Counted from the first letter of the stretch, positions 8,083 through 17,677 are shown. The stretch: DNA of 64,000 nt from Arachnia rubra (GCF_019973735.1 NZ_AP024463.1:930001-994000); one strand, 5' to 3'. The notes: a model not told the origin generated them from the sequence alone. Translations and numbers: made by a program.

Positions 8083-8922
8083 TCAGGCGATGCGGGCTGC
8101 GTGGACGAGATCGGCGATCTGCCGGGGATCGTGACTGGTCGACCATGCCGCGAGCCGGCCCTGGCCCATCACCGCGACATTGTCTGCGATAGCTGCCGCC
8201 TCGACGTCGTGGGTGACCATCACCACCGTCGTCCCCTGCTGGGTGAGCTGCCGCAGCCAGTCCAGGACGATGCGGGTGGCGTCGATGTCAAGGGCTCCGG
8301 TGGGCTCGTCGGCGAAGACGATCTTCGGCTGGCTGGCCATCACCCGGGCGATCGCCACCCGCTGGCGCTCGCCCCCGGAGAGCTGATGGGGTTTGAGGCC
8401 AGCGCGGTGCCCGAGCCCGACGGCCTCGAGCGCCTCCTGGATCTGGTGCGTGGGCAGCGGTTTCCCGGCGAGCCTCGAGGGCATGGACACGTTCTCGGCG
8501 GCCGTCAGAGACGCGATGAGGTTGTACTCCTGGAAGACGAAACCGACGTTGCTGGCGCGGAACCGGGCACGGGCGGCGGGCTTCAGGTCCGAGGTGACGG
8601 TCCCGAGGACCGACACCTGGCCGCCGGTCGGCTGGTCGAGGCCCGCCATGCAGTGCAGCATCGTCGACTTGCCTGAGCCGGACGCCCCGACGATTGCGGT
8701 GAAGCTGCCCTGGGGGAAGTCGGCGTCCACATGGTCCAGAGCCAGTACCTGGGCGTCGTCGCGCCCGGGCACGTCGTAGATGCGGGTGAGCTGCCGGATG
8801 GTGATCGCGGCATCAGGGGCTGCCGCCTGGCCGGAACGCGGGTCCGGGGAGCCGGTGCTGGCGGGATTGCCTTGGACCCGGCGGGGGAGACGTACAGGTT
8901 CTGCGGGGTTGTGAATGCTCAT
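8083..8922 (-). CDS. ABC transporter ATP-binding protein (MacB/LolD type)
   Basis: This 279-residue ATPase powers the FtsX-type permease encoded directly downstream. It has Walker A GASGSGKST (79-87), the Q-loop in FVFQEYNLIA, signature LSGGERQRVAIARV, Walker B KIVFADEPTGALD and switch histidine VMVTHD. The start at 8922 is preferred over the longer in-frame one at 9036 because GGAAGG lies about seven bases upstream and conservation begins after it. About 40 residues at the N-terminus (RLPRRVQGNPASTG to AAAPDAA) precede the domain and are probably unstructured. The gene is divergent from the rhodanese gene, sharing a 155-bp intergenic region. Confidence 0.9.
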   Translation of the reverse strand: MSIHNPAEPVRLPRRVQGNPASTGSPDPRSGQAAAPDAAITIRQLTRIYDVPGRDDAQVLALDHVDADFPQGSFTAIVGASGSGKSTMLHCMAGLDQPTGGQVSVLGTVTSDLKPAARARFRASNVGFVFQEYNLIASLTAAENVSMPSRLAGKPLPTHQIQEALEAVGLGHRAGLKPHQLSGGERQRVAIARVMASQPKIVFADEPTGALDIDATRIVLDWLRQLTQQGTTVVMVTHDVEAAAIADNVAVMGQGRLAAWSTSHDPRQIADLVHAARIA

Positions 8923-9077
8923 GGCTTCAGCCTTCCGGCCCTGGCATTCCGTCCCCATCCCGCCACCTGGCCAAACCGGGGTGGGGCTATCCCGACATGG
9001 GGAGATCTCGCAAGCCAGGACCAGGCGGTGCGGCATGGCTACGCGGCAGCTCAGGTGCCCCGTGGAATCATTGACCC

Positions 9078-9452
9078 ATGGGTCTGTTCGACTTCCTGAG
9101 CAAGCGCTCCCCAGGGCTGAGCATTGAGGACACTGTGATGGCGCTCAGCAAGGGCGCTGTCCTGATAGACGTGCGTTCCAAAGCCGAATACGAAGCCGGT
9201 CACGCGCCCGGTGCCCGGCCCGTCGACCCGAAGGACCTGCGCGAAGACCCACTCGATGCCATCCACGGCGACGATCCCCTGGCCGAGCGTGACGCCGCCA
9301 TCGTCGTCATCTGCGACAACGGGCTGCGCAGCTCCGTGGCCGCGGCGCAGTTACGGGACCAGGGCGTCCTAGCTGAATCCGTCGCGGGCGGGCTGATCGC
9401 CTGGGGCCGCGACGGGAATCCGATCATCCCCGGCCCCTACCGCCGCCGATGA
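9078..9452 (+). CDS. Rhodanese-like domain protein
   Basis: This 124-residue single rhodanese domain has the usual VLIDVRSKAEYEAGHAPGA motif (28-46) and an active-site loop CDNGLRSS with the candidate catalytic cysteine at 79. Rhodaneses carry sulfur as a persulfide on this cysteine. The small size and lack of a signal peptide suggest a cytoplasmic sulfur carrier. It overlaps the next gene by four bases (ATGA), so the two are probably cotranslated. The physiological acceptor is unknown. Confidence 0.88.
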   Translation: MGLFDFLSKRSPGLSIEDTVMALSKGAVLIDVRSKAEYEAGHAPGARPVDPKDLREDPLDAIHGDDPLAERDAAIVVICDNGLRSSVAAAQLRDQGVLAESVAGGLIAWGRDGNPIIPGPYRRR

Positions 9453-10201
9453 GACGCTGGATGTTGACCGGCCTCGCGATGGCGGGGCTCGCAGCCGCAG
9501 CGGCCTATGCCCGGGGGCGGGCTGTGGTCAGCCGTCATGCCGTCGACTACGCCAGCCATTGGCGTGACCTAGTCACCGACGTCCCCGAGGACGCGATCCA
9601 TTACGTCGCCCTGGGGGACTCCGCCGCCCAGGGCGTGGGGGCGAGCCGGGTCGATGCCAGCTACGTTGCGCTGCTCGCGGCACGCATCGCCGAGGCCACC
9701 GGGCGGCAGGTCGCGGTGACGAACCTCTCGGTGTCGATGGCGACCAGCCGCGACGTCGTGCGCTATCAGCTTCCCCGGCTCGCGGAACTGGGCCGCGCCC
9801 CCGACATCCTCACCCTGGACATCGGGGGCAACGATGTGGTCCTGCCAGGCAACAGTCTTGAGTCCTTCGAGAAACACTTCGCGGACATACTCGCCGGCCT
9901 GCCCACCGGCAGTTTCGTTGCCGACGTGCCGTGGTTCACCCTGCCGCTCTTCGCCCGGCAGTCGGAGAGGTTCAACGACGCCGTAACGGACCTCATTCCC
10001 TTGCATGGCCACCACCGGGTCCGCCTGCATGAGGCCTCTCGCGGGCTCGGTCCCCTGCGCTACCACACGAACACCGCAGGAGACCTCTTCCACCCCAACG
10101 ACGCCGGCTACCTGGCATGGGCAGACATGTTCTGGGAGGCCATCGAATCCTCTGGGCAGCTGGAAAGGCTGAGTTTCCCCGCGACGGGTCCCCTCAGGTA
10201 G
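9449..10201 (+). CDS. SGNH/GDSL hydrolase family protein
   Basis: This 250-residue esterase or lipase-like hydrolase has block I ALGDSAAQGVG with the nucleophile Ser58, block III DIGGND and the catalytic FHPNDAGY block V near the C-terminus. An N-terminal hydrophobic stretch (MLTGLAMAGLAAAAAYA) looks like a signal anchor, so it probably acts outside the membrane. The substrate is unknown; members include lipases and acetyl-polysaccharide esterases. It is translationally coupled to the rhodanese gene upstream and is followed by the rpsF operon. Confidence 0.88.
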   Translation: MRRWMLTGLAMAGLAAAAAYARGRAVVSRHAVDYASHWRDLVTDVPEDAIHYVALGDSAAQGVGASRVDASYVALLAARIAEATGRQVAVTNLSVSMATSRDVVRYQLPRLAELGRAPDILTLDIGGNDVVLPGNSLESFEKHFADILAGLPTGSFVADVPWFTLPLFARQSERFNDAVTDLIPLHGHHRVRLHEASRGLGPLRYHTNTAGDLFHPNDAGYLAWADMFWEAIESSGQLERLSFPATGPLR

Positions 10202-10293
10202 ACTCAACCCCCGGCTGACCACCCGGTCAGCTATGCCCTCCTGCCGCGGGACCGACCCGTGGCCGCCAGTCCGAAGGAGGTTGGGCAGTACCC

Positions 10294-10581
10294 ATGCGCA
10301 AGTACGAGATCATGATCCTCGTCGATTCCGATGTCGATGAGCGCCAGGTCCCGGGCCTGATCGAGAAGCACCTTGAGGTCATCACCGCTGGTGGTGGCAA
10401 GGTCGATAACGTCGATCACTGGGGTCGCAGGCGCCTGGCCTACGACATCAACAAGAAGTCCGAGGCCAGCTACACCGTCCTGCAGGTCACCTGCACCCCG
10501 GAGCTGGTCCAGGAGATGGACCGCCTGATGAGCATCGACGAGAAAATCGTCCGCACCAAGGTGCTTCGTCTAGAGAAGTGA
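10294..10581 (+). CDS. rpsF: Small-subunit ribosomal protein bS6
   Basis: This 95-residue S6 protein binds the central domain of 16S rRNA together with S18. It starts MRKYEIMILVDSDVDE and contains the family segment NVDHWGRRRLAYDINKKSEASYTVLQV. AAGGAGG lies upstream of the ATG at a slightly long spacing. It heads the rpsF-ssb-rpsR-rplI operon seen across bacteria. Confidence 0.97.
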   Translation: MRKYEIMILVDSDVDERQVPGLIEKHLEVITAGGGKVDNVDHWGRRRLAYDINKKSEASYTVLQVTCTPELVQEMDRLMSIDEKIVRTKVLRLEK

Positions 10582-10679
10582 GCTTTCAACACTGGCGCCT
10601 GATTCCCCTCAAGGACGGTTCCTGGCAGGGCAGGCGCTCATAGTGTTGATGAAAGACAAGTCCGATCCCGGAGGAGAAC

Positions 10680-11258
10680 ATGGCAGGCGAAACCCAGATC
10701 ACGCTGGTGGGTAATCTCACCGGAGACCCAGACCTCCGCTTCACCCCCAGCGGTGCTGCGGTGGCCAATTTCACCGTCGCCTCGACGCCTCGCGCCTTCG
10801 ACCGCCAGTCGGGGGAGTGGCGCGACGGCGAAGCCATGTTCATCAACTGCTCCGTGTGGCGCCAGTATGCCGAACATGTCGCCGAGTCCCTCACCAAGGG
10901 GATGCGTGTGATCGTGCAGGGCAGGCTCAAGTCCCGCAGCTATGAGACGCAGCAGGGCGATCGCCGCACGGTGTTCGAGGTTGATGTCGACGAGGTTGGT
11001 CCCTCCCTGCGGTACGCCACCGCACAGGTCACTCGCACCAGCGGCGGGGGCCAGGGCGGCGGCACCTGGCAGGGCAACCAGAATCAGGGTGGCGGACAGA
11101 ACTACGGCAACCAGGGTGGCTATGGCAATCAGGCCCCGCAGGGGCAGGGCGGCCAGGGCGGCGACCCATGGGGCGGTAGTGGCGGTGGCTACAGCGGCGG
11201 GAACCGGGGCGGGAACGACCCGTGGAACCAGTCTGCCGCAGAGGAGCCCCCGTTCTGA
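10680..11258 (+). CDS. ssb: Single-stranded DNA-binding protein
   Basis: This 192-residue SSB has an OB fold at residues 1-115 ([19 protein letters not shown], then [18 protein letters not shown]), a glycine-, glutamine- and asparagine-rich linker and the acidic tip ending EEPPF that recruits repair and replication partners. It protects ssDNA as a tetramer. GGAGGA precedes the ATG. It lies between rpsF and rpsR, the usual place in Actinomycetota. Confidence 0.97.
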   Translation: MAGETQITLVGNLTGDPDLRFTPSGAAVANFTVASTPRAFDRQSGEWRDGEAMFINCSVWRQYAEHVAESLTKGMRVIVQGRLKSRSYETQQGDRRTVFEVDVDEVGPSLRYATAQVTRTSGGGQGGGTWQGNQNQGGGQNYGNQGGYGNQAPQGQGGQGGDPWGGSGGGYSGGNRGGNDPWNQSAAEEPPF

Positions 11259-11358
11259 TCCACCCGCGCAACCGGCCCGCCGGGCCGGCTGGCACATTCC
11301 GTCTGACGACGGGCTTCCCATTGGGTCCCAGGGCCCGCAAGTTTAGGAGAGCACCACA

Positions 11359-11598
11359 ATGGCCGGTCCACAGCGTAAGTCTGTGAACAAGAAGAAGATT
11401 ATGCCGGTGAAGACCACTCGGGTGGCCAACATCGACTACAAGGACATCGCGACGTTGAAGAGATTCATCTCGGAGCGCGGCAAGATCCGCGCCCGCCGCG
11501 TGACCGGGCTGTCCGTCCAGGACCAGCGCAAGATCGCGCTCGCCGTCAAGAACGCGCGTGAGGTGGCCCTGCTGCCCTACGCCTCGACCGCCCGCTGA
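11359..11598 (+). CDS. rpsR: Small-subunit ribosomal protein bS18
   Basis: This 79-residue S18 protein pairs with S6 on the 30S platform. The core reads [19 protein letters not shown] and [19 protein letters not shown]. It has no cysteines, so it is of the zinc-free type. The 100-bp gap from ssb contains a GC-rich palindrome (CCGGCCCG at 11272-11279 facing CGGGCCGG at 11281-11288) that might modulate transcription. AGGAGAGCACCACA precedes the ATG. Confidence 0.96.
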   Translation: MAGPQRKSVNKKKIMPVKTTRVANIDYKDIATLKRFISERGKIRARRVTGLSVQDQRKIALAVKNAREVALLPYASTAR

Positions 11599-11613
11599 TC
11601 GGAGGAAGAACAG

Positions 11614-12060
11614 ATGAAACTCATTCTGACCAGCACCGTCGACAAGCTCGGCATCGCCGGAGACGTCGTCGAGGTCCGCAACGGCTACGGCCGCAACTAC
11701 CTCGTCCCGCAGGGCAAGGCCATCGTCTGGTCCCGTGGCGCCGAGAAGCAGATCGAGGGCATCAAACGAGCCCGCGACGCCCGTGAGGTCCGTGGCGTCG
11801 AGCACGCGCAGGAGCTCCGCACCCAGATCGAGGAACTCACCATTAAAGTTCCGGCCCGCGCCGCCGAGTCGGGTTCGCTGTTCGGTGCCGTCACCGCCGC
11901 CAACCTGGCCCTGGCCGTGAAGAAGGCCGGTGGACCCGCCGTCGACAAGAGGTCCATCACCTTCGCCAAGCCGGTCAAGCGGGTCGGCAACCACACTGCC
12001 GCGATCAAGCTGCACCCCGCGGTCACCGCGAGGGTCGGCTTCGAGGTCGTCCCGGCCTGA
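11614..12060 (+). CDS. rplI: Large-subunit ribosomal protein bL9
   Basis: This 148-residue L9 protein has the N-terminal 23S-binding domain (MKLILTSTVDKLG, VVEVRNGYGRNYLVPQGKA), the long connecting helix and the C-terminal domain (LFGAVTAANLA, ITFAKPVKRVGNHTAAIKLH). AGGAAGAACAG precedes the ATG. It is the last gene of the rpsF operon and is followed by a strong hairpin. Confidence 0.97.
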   Translation: MKLILTSTVDKLGIAGDVVEVRNGYGRNYLVPQGKAIVWSRGAEKQIEGIKRARDAREVRGVEHAQELRTQIEELTIKVPARAAESGSLFGAVTAANLALAVKKAGGPAVDKRSITFAKPVKRVGNHTAAIKLHPAVTARVGFEVVPA

Positions 12061-12069
12061 TAGGAGACT

Positions 12070-12111
12070 GAAGAGCAGCCCTAGCGCTAGGTGGCGCTGG
12101 GGCTGCTCTTC
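12070..12111 (+). terminator. Terminator hairpin after rplI
   Basis: GAAGAGCAGCCC at 12070-12081 pairs with GGGCTGCTCTTC at 12100-12111, with a second small inverted repeat (AGCGC/GCGCT) inside the loop. It lies 9 bp after the rplI stop codon, between convergent genes, so it may serve both strands. Confidence 0.8.
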
Positions 12112-12162
12112 TATGGATAATTGCTGAGGTCCGGAGAGTCCAGCCAGCGAAGATGCCTGGCT

Positions 12163-14286
12163 CTACGACTCCTCTGTTCCCTCCGGTGCGGTGGGATTCC
12201 AGGCCCCTGGATCCTGGCAGGCATCCCCGGTTCCATTCTGGTCGACATCTTCCTGGGCCGGGTTGGAGACTTCTGGGCAGTTGTCGAAGTCGTCGGGCAC
12301 GGTATCGCCGTCTCTGGTGACGTCGATGCGGGCAGATGCGACGGACTCGTGACCGTTGCTGTCTGTGACCCTGACCTTCGTGAGACCAGCCACAGGGCTG
12401 TCGTAGGTATGTGTGGCGATCCCTTCGGCGGTGGTTGCGTCATAGACGCCGTCATCATCGAAATCCCACTCAAACTTGGTGATCTGGCTGCTGACAGCGT
12501 AGCTACCACGGGCATCCAGCTCCATGCTCTCGCCTACTTTGCCCACGAAAGGCCGCTGCAGGATGGCCGTGGGGGCATCTAGGGAGTCGCTGACCTTCGC
12601 GACAGCAACTTTTTCCAGATCGGAGGCGTTCTCCACGGATGCAGTCTCAGTCTCTGCGCCCTGGTTCCCCTGTGCATCCTGGGATGGTGTGGCCGAGCTG
12701 GTCAAGGTCAGCACGTGGGCGGTGGAGCCGGATCCGGAGGAGGGGGATAGTTCCCCGGTAGGTACGGTGCTCGCTGAGGTCTCGTCCCCGACCACCAGGG
12801 TGGTGTGTCGTACCCCAGGTCGCCATTCCAAGGCCGTCTCTGACTCGCCTTGATCAGATGTCGTTGTCATCTGGGTGGGGTCTAGGCCTGCGACTGTACT
12901 GAGGAAGCTTTCGGTGTCCGAGGTGAAGGGCTGGATCACCTTCCGCTCGCTGGATCCGTTTGCGACTACGAGGGAAAAGCGGGCGGATCGGGCTACGGAC
13001 GTTACTTCATGGGTGACGCCGGTGACCATGGTGCGGATATCCTCGACCTGGCTGCCCAGGGGACTGTCAGGATCGACGACGAACGCCATGTCCATGTCAT
13101 CTCTCTGCGTGCCGACATCCTGCGCACTCGAGGTATATGAGGGACTCTGGATGAGCTTTGAGAATTCGCGATGGCCAATGAGATTCGGGTGGTACCACTC
13201 TGCTGGTGTGGTTGAGAAAGCTGCTTCAACATGGCCGCTGGAATTATAGTCTCCCTCGGTCTCCAGGAATTCGTTGAGCCAGCGGGAATCATTCTTGAAT
13301 AGCACGCGAGGATCGGGCTCGTGGCCTGCGAATGTCTTCGCCGTCTCCTCGATGAACTTCACGCGGCCAGGGAAAGTCTTCTCGAGTTCGCTGACGGCTT
13401 GGCGCTGCTCCGAGATGGCGGCTTCCCCGAGTTCTCTGATTCCCCGAGATGCGTCATAACTGACGCCATCGTTGTTTAGAACATAGGCGCGATCGCTTGA
13501 GAGCAGTGGATATGCCATGAGGACCACCTGCGAGGTGTTACTGCCGGTCATTCGCTTGGTGAGTAGCTCGGATATCTGGGATTTGAGATGATTGACTACC
13601 GTTGTGAGGTTGCTCTTGGCCGATGCTATGTCGTCCCGGCACTTCGTGGCGTCTGCCCTGTGTTGGATCATCGGGATTCTGGGGCCGAAGCAATTGGTCA
13701 CCAGGTGGCTGAAACCGAGGTCGTTGCCTCCCATGGACATGAGCACCAAGTCGGTCTTCGGGCCGACGAAGTCTGCTTGCGGACGGATCGTTATCTGACA
13801 TTCATAGGTGTAGTCCTTCGCCCAGGGCAGCAAGCTGCTGTTCTTCTGAAGATGGTAGTCGACAGAGAGGAAATCGTCTCCTGAGGCCTTGGTGGAGCAG
13901 GCATCTGCTGCATCGAGTTTGGCCTTGGCGTCCTCGACTGACGATGCGGACACTCCCTTGGCAGACTGTTTCGGGAGCACGCGAGGAGAAAATAGGTTGT
14001 CGATGACGCCTCGTGAGCAGGCGTGGTTCTGGTAATTTGCTGCGATACCCTGTGAATTGGCCCAGGAGTTGAAGATGGATCCCCAGTTGCGACTGCTGCG
14101 ATAGCAGTCTGTGGGGCCGTAGTAATTTCCGGCGCCATTGCCGGCGGAGTAAGAATCGCCCAAATGTACTATGGAGAGGGTCTTCTTCTGCTGGGGTTCT
14201 GATCGTGCAGGCAATGATATTGAAAGTGATAGTGTGCAGAGCAAGGCGCTGAGAAGCGCCGCTCCGCTTTTAAGCGGGGTCGGCAT
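12163..14286 (-). CDS. Secreted SGNH hydrolase with PKD and thrombospondin type 3-like repeat
   Basis: This 707-residue exported protein starts with a signal peptide (LLSALLCTLSLSISLPARS), followed by an SGNH hydrolase domain with HLGDSYSAGNG (41-51), MGGNDLGF and the catalytic HPNLIGH block. A long Ser/Thr/Glu-rich linker follows. Near the C-terminus is a PKD domain (FEWDFDDDGVYDA) and a calcium-binding type 3 repeat (GDTVPDDFDNCPE, then QEDVDQNGTGDAC). It probably hydrolyses an ester on a surface glycan or lipid. GGAG precedes the start. Its GC content is lower than that of the ribosomal genes beside it. Confidence 0.85.
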   Translation of the reverse strand: MPTPLKSGAALLSALLCTLSLSISLPARSEPQQKKTLSIVHLGDSYSAGNGAGNYYGPTDCYRSSRNWGSIFNSWANSQGIAANYQNHACSRGVIDNLFSPRVLPKQSAKGVSASSVEDAKAKLDAADACSTKASGDDFLSVDYHLQKNSSLLPWAKDYTYECQITIRPQADFVGPKTDLVLMSMGGNDLGFSHLVTNCFGPRIPMIQHRADATKCRDDIASAKSNLTTVVNHLKSQISELLTKRMTGSNTSQVVLMAYPLLSSDRAYVLNNDGVSYDASRGIRELGEAAISEQRQAVSELEKTFPGRVKFIEETAKTFAGHEPDPRVLFKNDSRWLNEFLETEGDYNSSGHVEAAFSTTPAEWYHPNLIGHREFSKLIQSPSYTSSAQDVGTQRDDMDMAFVVDPDSPLGSQVEDIRTMVTGVTHEVTSVARSARFSLVVANGSSERKVIQPFTSDTESFLSTVAGLDPTQMTTTSDQGESETALEWRPGVRHTTLVVGDETSASTVPTGELSPSSGSGSTAHVLTLTSSATPSQDAQGNQGAETETASVENASDLEKVAVAKVSDSLDAPTAILQRPFVGKVGESMELDARGSYAVSSQITKFEWDFDDDGVYDATTAEGIATHTYDSPVAGLTKVRVTDSNGHESVASARIDVTRDGDTVPDDFDNCPEVSNPAQEDVDQNGTGDACQDPGAWNPTAPEGTEES

Positions 14287-14376
14287 GCTGGCTCCAAATC
14301 TGTGGTTATCCTTGATGTAAATCTCAGTGGGTGCTGACCGCTACTGTGCGAGGCCGGTGTCATCTGGCGATTCCTT

Positions 14377-14412
14377 CAGGCCTCCTTGTCAATGCAGGCC
14401 TCCTTGTCAATG
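14377..14412. repeat. Tandem 18-bp repeat, two copies
   Basis: CAGGCCTCCTTGTCAATG occurs twice back to back (14377-14394 and 14395-14412). The CTCCTTGTC core resembles the interior of the ~79-bp repeat family. The surrounding 14287-14577 gap is AT-rich and holds no gene that I can support. Confidence 0.85.
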
Positions 14413-14577
14413 ATACTGTACTCTACCATGGGCCACGTTAAGTCTTTGCTCCTGAGGGTGTCAAGGTATCCTCTGAGCTCAGATTGATGTCGATGTCAAG
14501 GTGTTTAATAATTTGAATGTTTTCAATGCAAGTATTTTTATTGATAATTTGAGCTTCTTTCTGTGAATTGAAATTGT

Positions 14578-14656
14578 GAGGAACATTCACGAGGGGCTTT
14601 CAGTTCGGTAAAAACCCCTGTCAGCGCAGGTTTGCCTGGGATCGTGAATAGCTCCC
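14578..14656 (+). repeat. ~79-bp inverted-repeat element, copy A
   Basis: The left end GAGGAACATTCACGA faces the right end TCGTGAATAGCTCCC. The innermost 8 bp (ATTCACGA/TCGTGAAT) pair perfectly. The interior (GGTAAAAACCCCTGTCAGCG and following) aligns base for base with copies B, D and, inverted, E. This is the only copy outside the rplL-rpoB gap. Confidence 0.75.
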
Positions 14657-14774
14657 TGTGACCTTCGTCGACTCGGGCTTGCGGGGATGCCTGCCAGCCG
14701 TCGAGAGGTGTGGTTGATGCTGGTTGCGCACCTGCTCAGGCGATAGGCTCTCTGCGACCGATGGGAGGAGCTTC

Positions 14775-16442
14775 ATGCCGCGACTGACCGTGTTGGCCAC
14801 CACCGATGTCCATGGCACCGTCCTGAACTGGGACTATTACCGGGACCGGCCCTGGTCTGGCGGGGAGGAGGCCGGGCTGGCGCATCTGGCCAGCGTCGTG
14901 GAGCGGATCCGGGCTGAACGAGGGCCCGAGACGGTGATACTGGTCGACAATGGCGACACCATCCAGGGAAATCCCCTCTGCAGCTTCTTCGCCAGCCAGG
15001 ATCCTGCTGCGCGTACCTCGTCGCATCCGCTCGCGGCGGCGTTCAACGTCATGGGCTACGACGCGGTCAACATTGGCAACCACGAGTTCAACTACGGTCT
15101 CGGTTTCCTTCAGGACTTCGCCCGGCAGCTTGATGCGCCGCTGCTCGGGGCGAACGTTATCGATGCCGTCTCTGGCCTTCCGGTGTTCCCCGCCTTCACA
15201 TCAGTTGTGCGGCGTCTTGGTGGGAGGCAGATCCGGATCGGTGTCCTTGGCCTGACCACGCCGGGTGCGATGATCTGGGACCGTCAGCAGCTGGAGGGCC
15301 TGGTAGAGATCACCGACATGGTGCAGGCCGCCGGCCACTGGGTGCCTAGGTTGCGGAAGGAATTCCTGTGCGATGCCGTCATCGTCCTATGCCATGCCGG
15401 CATCGGACAGACCACCTACGCGACGAACGCCGACGCTCCCGCCGAGAACCCGGCCAGGGAGATCGCGTCGCAGGTGCCCGGCATCGACGTCATGGTCATC
15501 GGGCACACACACCGTGACGAGCCGGAACAGTGGGTGACCTGTGAGGCCACGGGCCAGCCGGTTCTGCTAACTCAACCGAAGGCCCACGCCGCGGGGCTCA
15601 CCGAGGTGACCATCGATGCCGAGCCCGAGGGGGACTCCTGGCGCATCCGGGTACTGGGTGCTGTGCCCCACTACTCGCCAGGCGAACATCCCACCCCACA
15701 GGTGACAGATGCGGTTAGCGGAGCGCATGCCGCGACCCGCTCCTACGTAAACCAGCAGGTCGCGACCTCACCGCGAGAACTCAGCACCGCCGATGCCCGG
15801 TGGCGTGCCACGGGGGTCATCGACTTCATCCAGTGGGTCCAAGCCACCACCGTCGCCGAGGCACTGGCGGGTGGGGAATACCAGGACCTGCCCGTGATCA
15901 GCATCACCGCCCCCACGTCCCGCACGGCCATCATCCCGCAGGGCGCCGTCTGCATCCGAGACCTGGCGGGCATCTATGTGTTCGACAACACCCTCGCCGC
16001 GGTCCTGCTCACTGGTGCCGAGATCCGCGACCACCTGGAGCATGCTGCCCGCTACTATGCTGACCTGCCGCGGGGGCAGTGCTTTGACCCGGAGACCATG
16101 ACCAGCGTGGAGCGCGGCGGCCAGACGATCTGGGACTACCAGTACGACATCGCCTGGGGTATTGACTACGAGATCCACCTGCATGAACCCGTCGGGAGGC
16201 GGATCCGCAACCTTTGCCATCCGGACGGAGCACCCGTGGCCGATGACGAGCGTTTCGCCGTGGCCCTGAACCACTACCGGCGCAGCGGTGCGGGCGACTA
16301 CCCCCGCGTCTCCACCGCTCCTGTGCTGTACAACGACATGGTAGACATCCGTCAACTGCTGATTGACCGGGCCACCACTCGTGGCTTTCCTGCGCAGGGA
16401 AAAGCGAATTGGCACCTCATCTTTGACGGTATGATTCTATGA
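14775..16442 (+). CDS. 5'-nucleotidase/2',3'-cyclic phosphodiesterase family metallophosphatase
   Basis: This 555-residue two-domain enzyme has an N-terminal calcineurin-like metallophosphatase core (ATTDVHG at 8-14, VDNGDT, NIGNHEFNYG, LCHAGIG, VIGHTHRDE) and a C-terminal 5'-nucleotidase substrate domain (GVICIRD-like AVCIRDLAGIYVFDN and the closing RRSGAGDYPRV). It removes phosphate from nucleotides or cyclic nucleotides. No signal peptide is visible, which is unusual as many relatives are secreted. The ATG at 14775 follows GGGAGGAGCTTC. An upstream in-frame ATG at 14724 lacks such a site. It overlaps the next gene by four bases. Confidence 0.88.
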   Translation: MPRLTVLATTDVHGTVLNWDYYRDRPWSGGEEAGLAHLASVVERIRAERGPETVILVDNGDTIQGNPLCSFFASQDPAARTSSHPLAAAFNVMGYDAVNIGNHEFNYGLGFLQDFARQLDAPLLGANVIDAVSGLPVFPAFTSVVRRLGGRQIRIGVLGLTTPGAMIWDRQQLEGLVEITDMVQAAGHWVPRLRKEFLCDAVIVLCHAGIGQTTYATNADAPAENPAREIASQVPGIDVMVIGHTHRDEPEQWVTCEATGQPVLLTQPKAHAAGLTEVTIDAEPEGDSWRIRVLGAVPHYSPGEHPTPQVTDAVSGAHAATRSYVNQQVATSPRELSTADARWRATGVIDFIQWVQATTVAEALAGGEYQDLPVISITAPTSRTAIIPQGAVCIRDLAGIYVFDNTLAAVLLTGAEIRDHLEHAARYYADLPRGQCFDPETMTSVERGGQTIWDYQYDIAWGIDYEIHLHEPVGRRIRNLCHPDGAPVADDERFAVALNHYRRSGAGDYPRVSTAPVLYNDMVDIRQLLIDRATTRGFPAQGKANWHLIFDGMIL

Positions 16443-17677
16443 AAAACTGGCTTTCCATCTGGCTCCAACTCATGACTGACGCCGGTCGAGTACTTCGTGA
16501 CCACTGGCCCCAGATGCTTGGTTTAGGTCTGATCGGTGTCATTGGCCGAATGGGTTTTCTCTGGCTAGCTGACTGGGCATCGAGAGCCAGCGCTACCCTA
16601 GGGATATTGATTTTGCCTTTAGCCCCCCTCAGCACGCTTATGACGCTGGTTTTGATGCTGCGAATGGCAGGGGAAACGCTTCCAGCATTTTACCAAATCC
16701 ATCCGGGTGCTACGACTTGGGAACGGTGGTCCAGGCACCTGATCATAGCAGCCCAAGTCCTCATTCCCTTCATAGCTGCCTATGCCTGCCAAGGCCTACT
16801 CGAGCAAGATGCAAAGAGTTACGCCTACACCATTGGCCTTGAAGCCGTGGTAACTGACCCATTGAATCCTCATTTTGAGCGATATGAGTACGCATCGGGA
16901 TGGTATCTGGCGGGCATGGTTATTGGAGCCTTTTTCATTCGTAAATTGATTTCCCTGACTGACGCTTTTCGTCGTTCAGCATTGGTTGCCATACTTGGTG
17001 TCTACCTAGAGTCCTTATGGGTAGTTACCTTGACCAATGTTTTCATGAGTAGCCTCAAAAATATACTTCAATGGTTTCGTGACAGGGCATTCGTCGATGG
17101 GATTCTCAAGTATCTGGAGTTTCTTTCGGCTTGGCTTGGGCCACTGGGAGATGCTATCAGGATATCGCTCGGTTGGTTGGGTGAAATCTCAGCTGGGGTC
17201 GGGATTTTTGTGGTGATGCCACTTGCGTGGTTGGCTATCGGGGCCGCCAGCTACCAGGCTGATCTTGTTGCCGGTGAGGCTATACCCGGAACTGAGAAAT
17301 ACATCATGAGGCGTCTGGAGAAGTTTTCTACGCGTAGCCGCCGAGTGCTCCTGGAAATCGCTGAACCTGTCATTACTCCGTTGCGAGTACTTGGGGGAGC
17401 GCTGTCTCGGGTGCTTATTACCGGCCCCGCCCCCATAATTATGTTCTGCGCCTCCTTTGTGGCGGTCGATCAGATTGGGGTTTTTTGCACCTGGATACTT
17501 GGGCGGCTAGCAGGCCCGCGGCCGGCGCTCCTGAACCTTGCCGTGGAGTCTTATGCCGAGTCGGCGGGCCGCGTTGTCTACTATGTTCTGACTGCTGCGC
17601 TATTGGCTGCTGCGCTTAACTTCATAGTAGGCGGTGGGCGGAACTTTGCCCGGAACCACGGAACAACAGAAGGTTAA
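16439..17677 (+). CDS. Polytopic membrane protein of unknown function
   Basis: I do not recognise this 412-residue protein. It has about seven to eight hydrophobic segments, including MLGLGLIGVIGRMGFLWLA, LGILILPLAPLSTLMTLVLM and the C-terminal VVYYVLTAALLAAALNFIVG, with Trp/Tyr-rich loops between. It overlaps the 5'-nucleotidase gene by ATGA, so it is in the same operon. Its DNA is markedly poorer in GC than the nucleotidase, and the change happens at the gene junction. It converges, with only 8 bp between stop codons, on an operon of three small bitopic membrane proteins. The shared composition suggests that these four arrived together. Confidence 0.75.
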   Translation: MKNWLSIWLQLMTDAGRVLRDHWPQMLGLGLIGVIGRMGFLWLADWASRASATLGILILPLAPLSTLMTLVLMLRMAGETLPAFYQIHPGATTWERWSRHLIIAAQVLIPFIAAYACQGLLEQDAKSYAYTIGLEAVVTDPLNPHFERYEYASGWYLAGMVIGAFFIRKLISLTDAFRRSALVAILGVYLESLWVVTLTNVFMSSLKNILQWFRDRAFVDGILKYLEFLSAWLGPLGDAIRISLGWLGEISAGVGIFVVMPLAWLAIGAASYQADLVAGEAIPGTEKYIMRRLEKFSTRSRRVLLEIAEPVITPLRVLGGALSRVLITGPAPIIMFCASFVAVDQIGVFCTWILGRLAGPRPALLNLAVESYAESAGRVVYYVLTAALLAAALNFIVGGGRNFARNHGTTEG

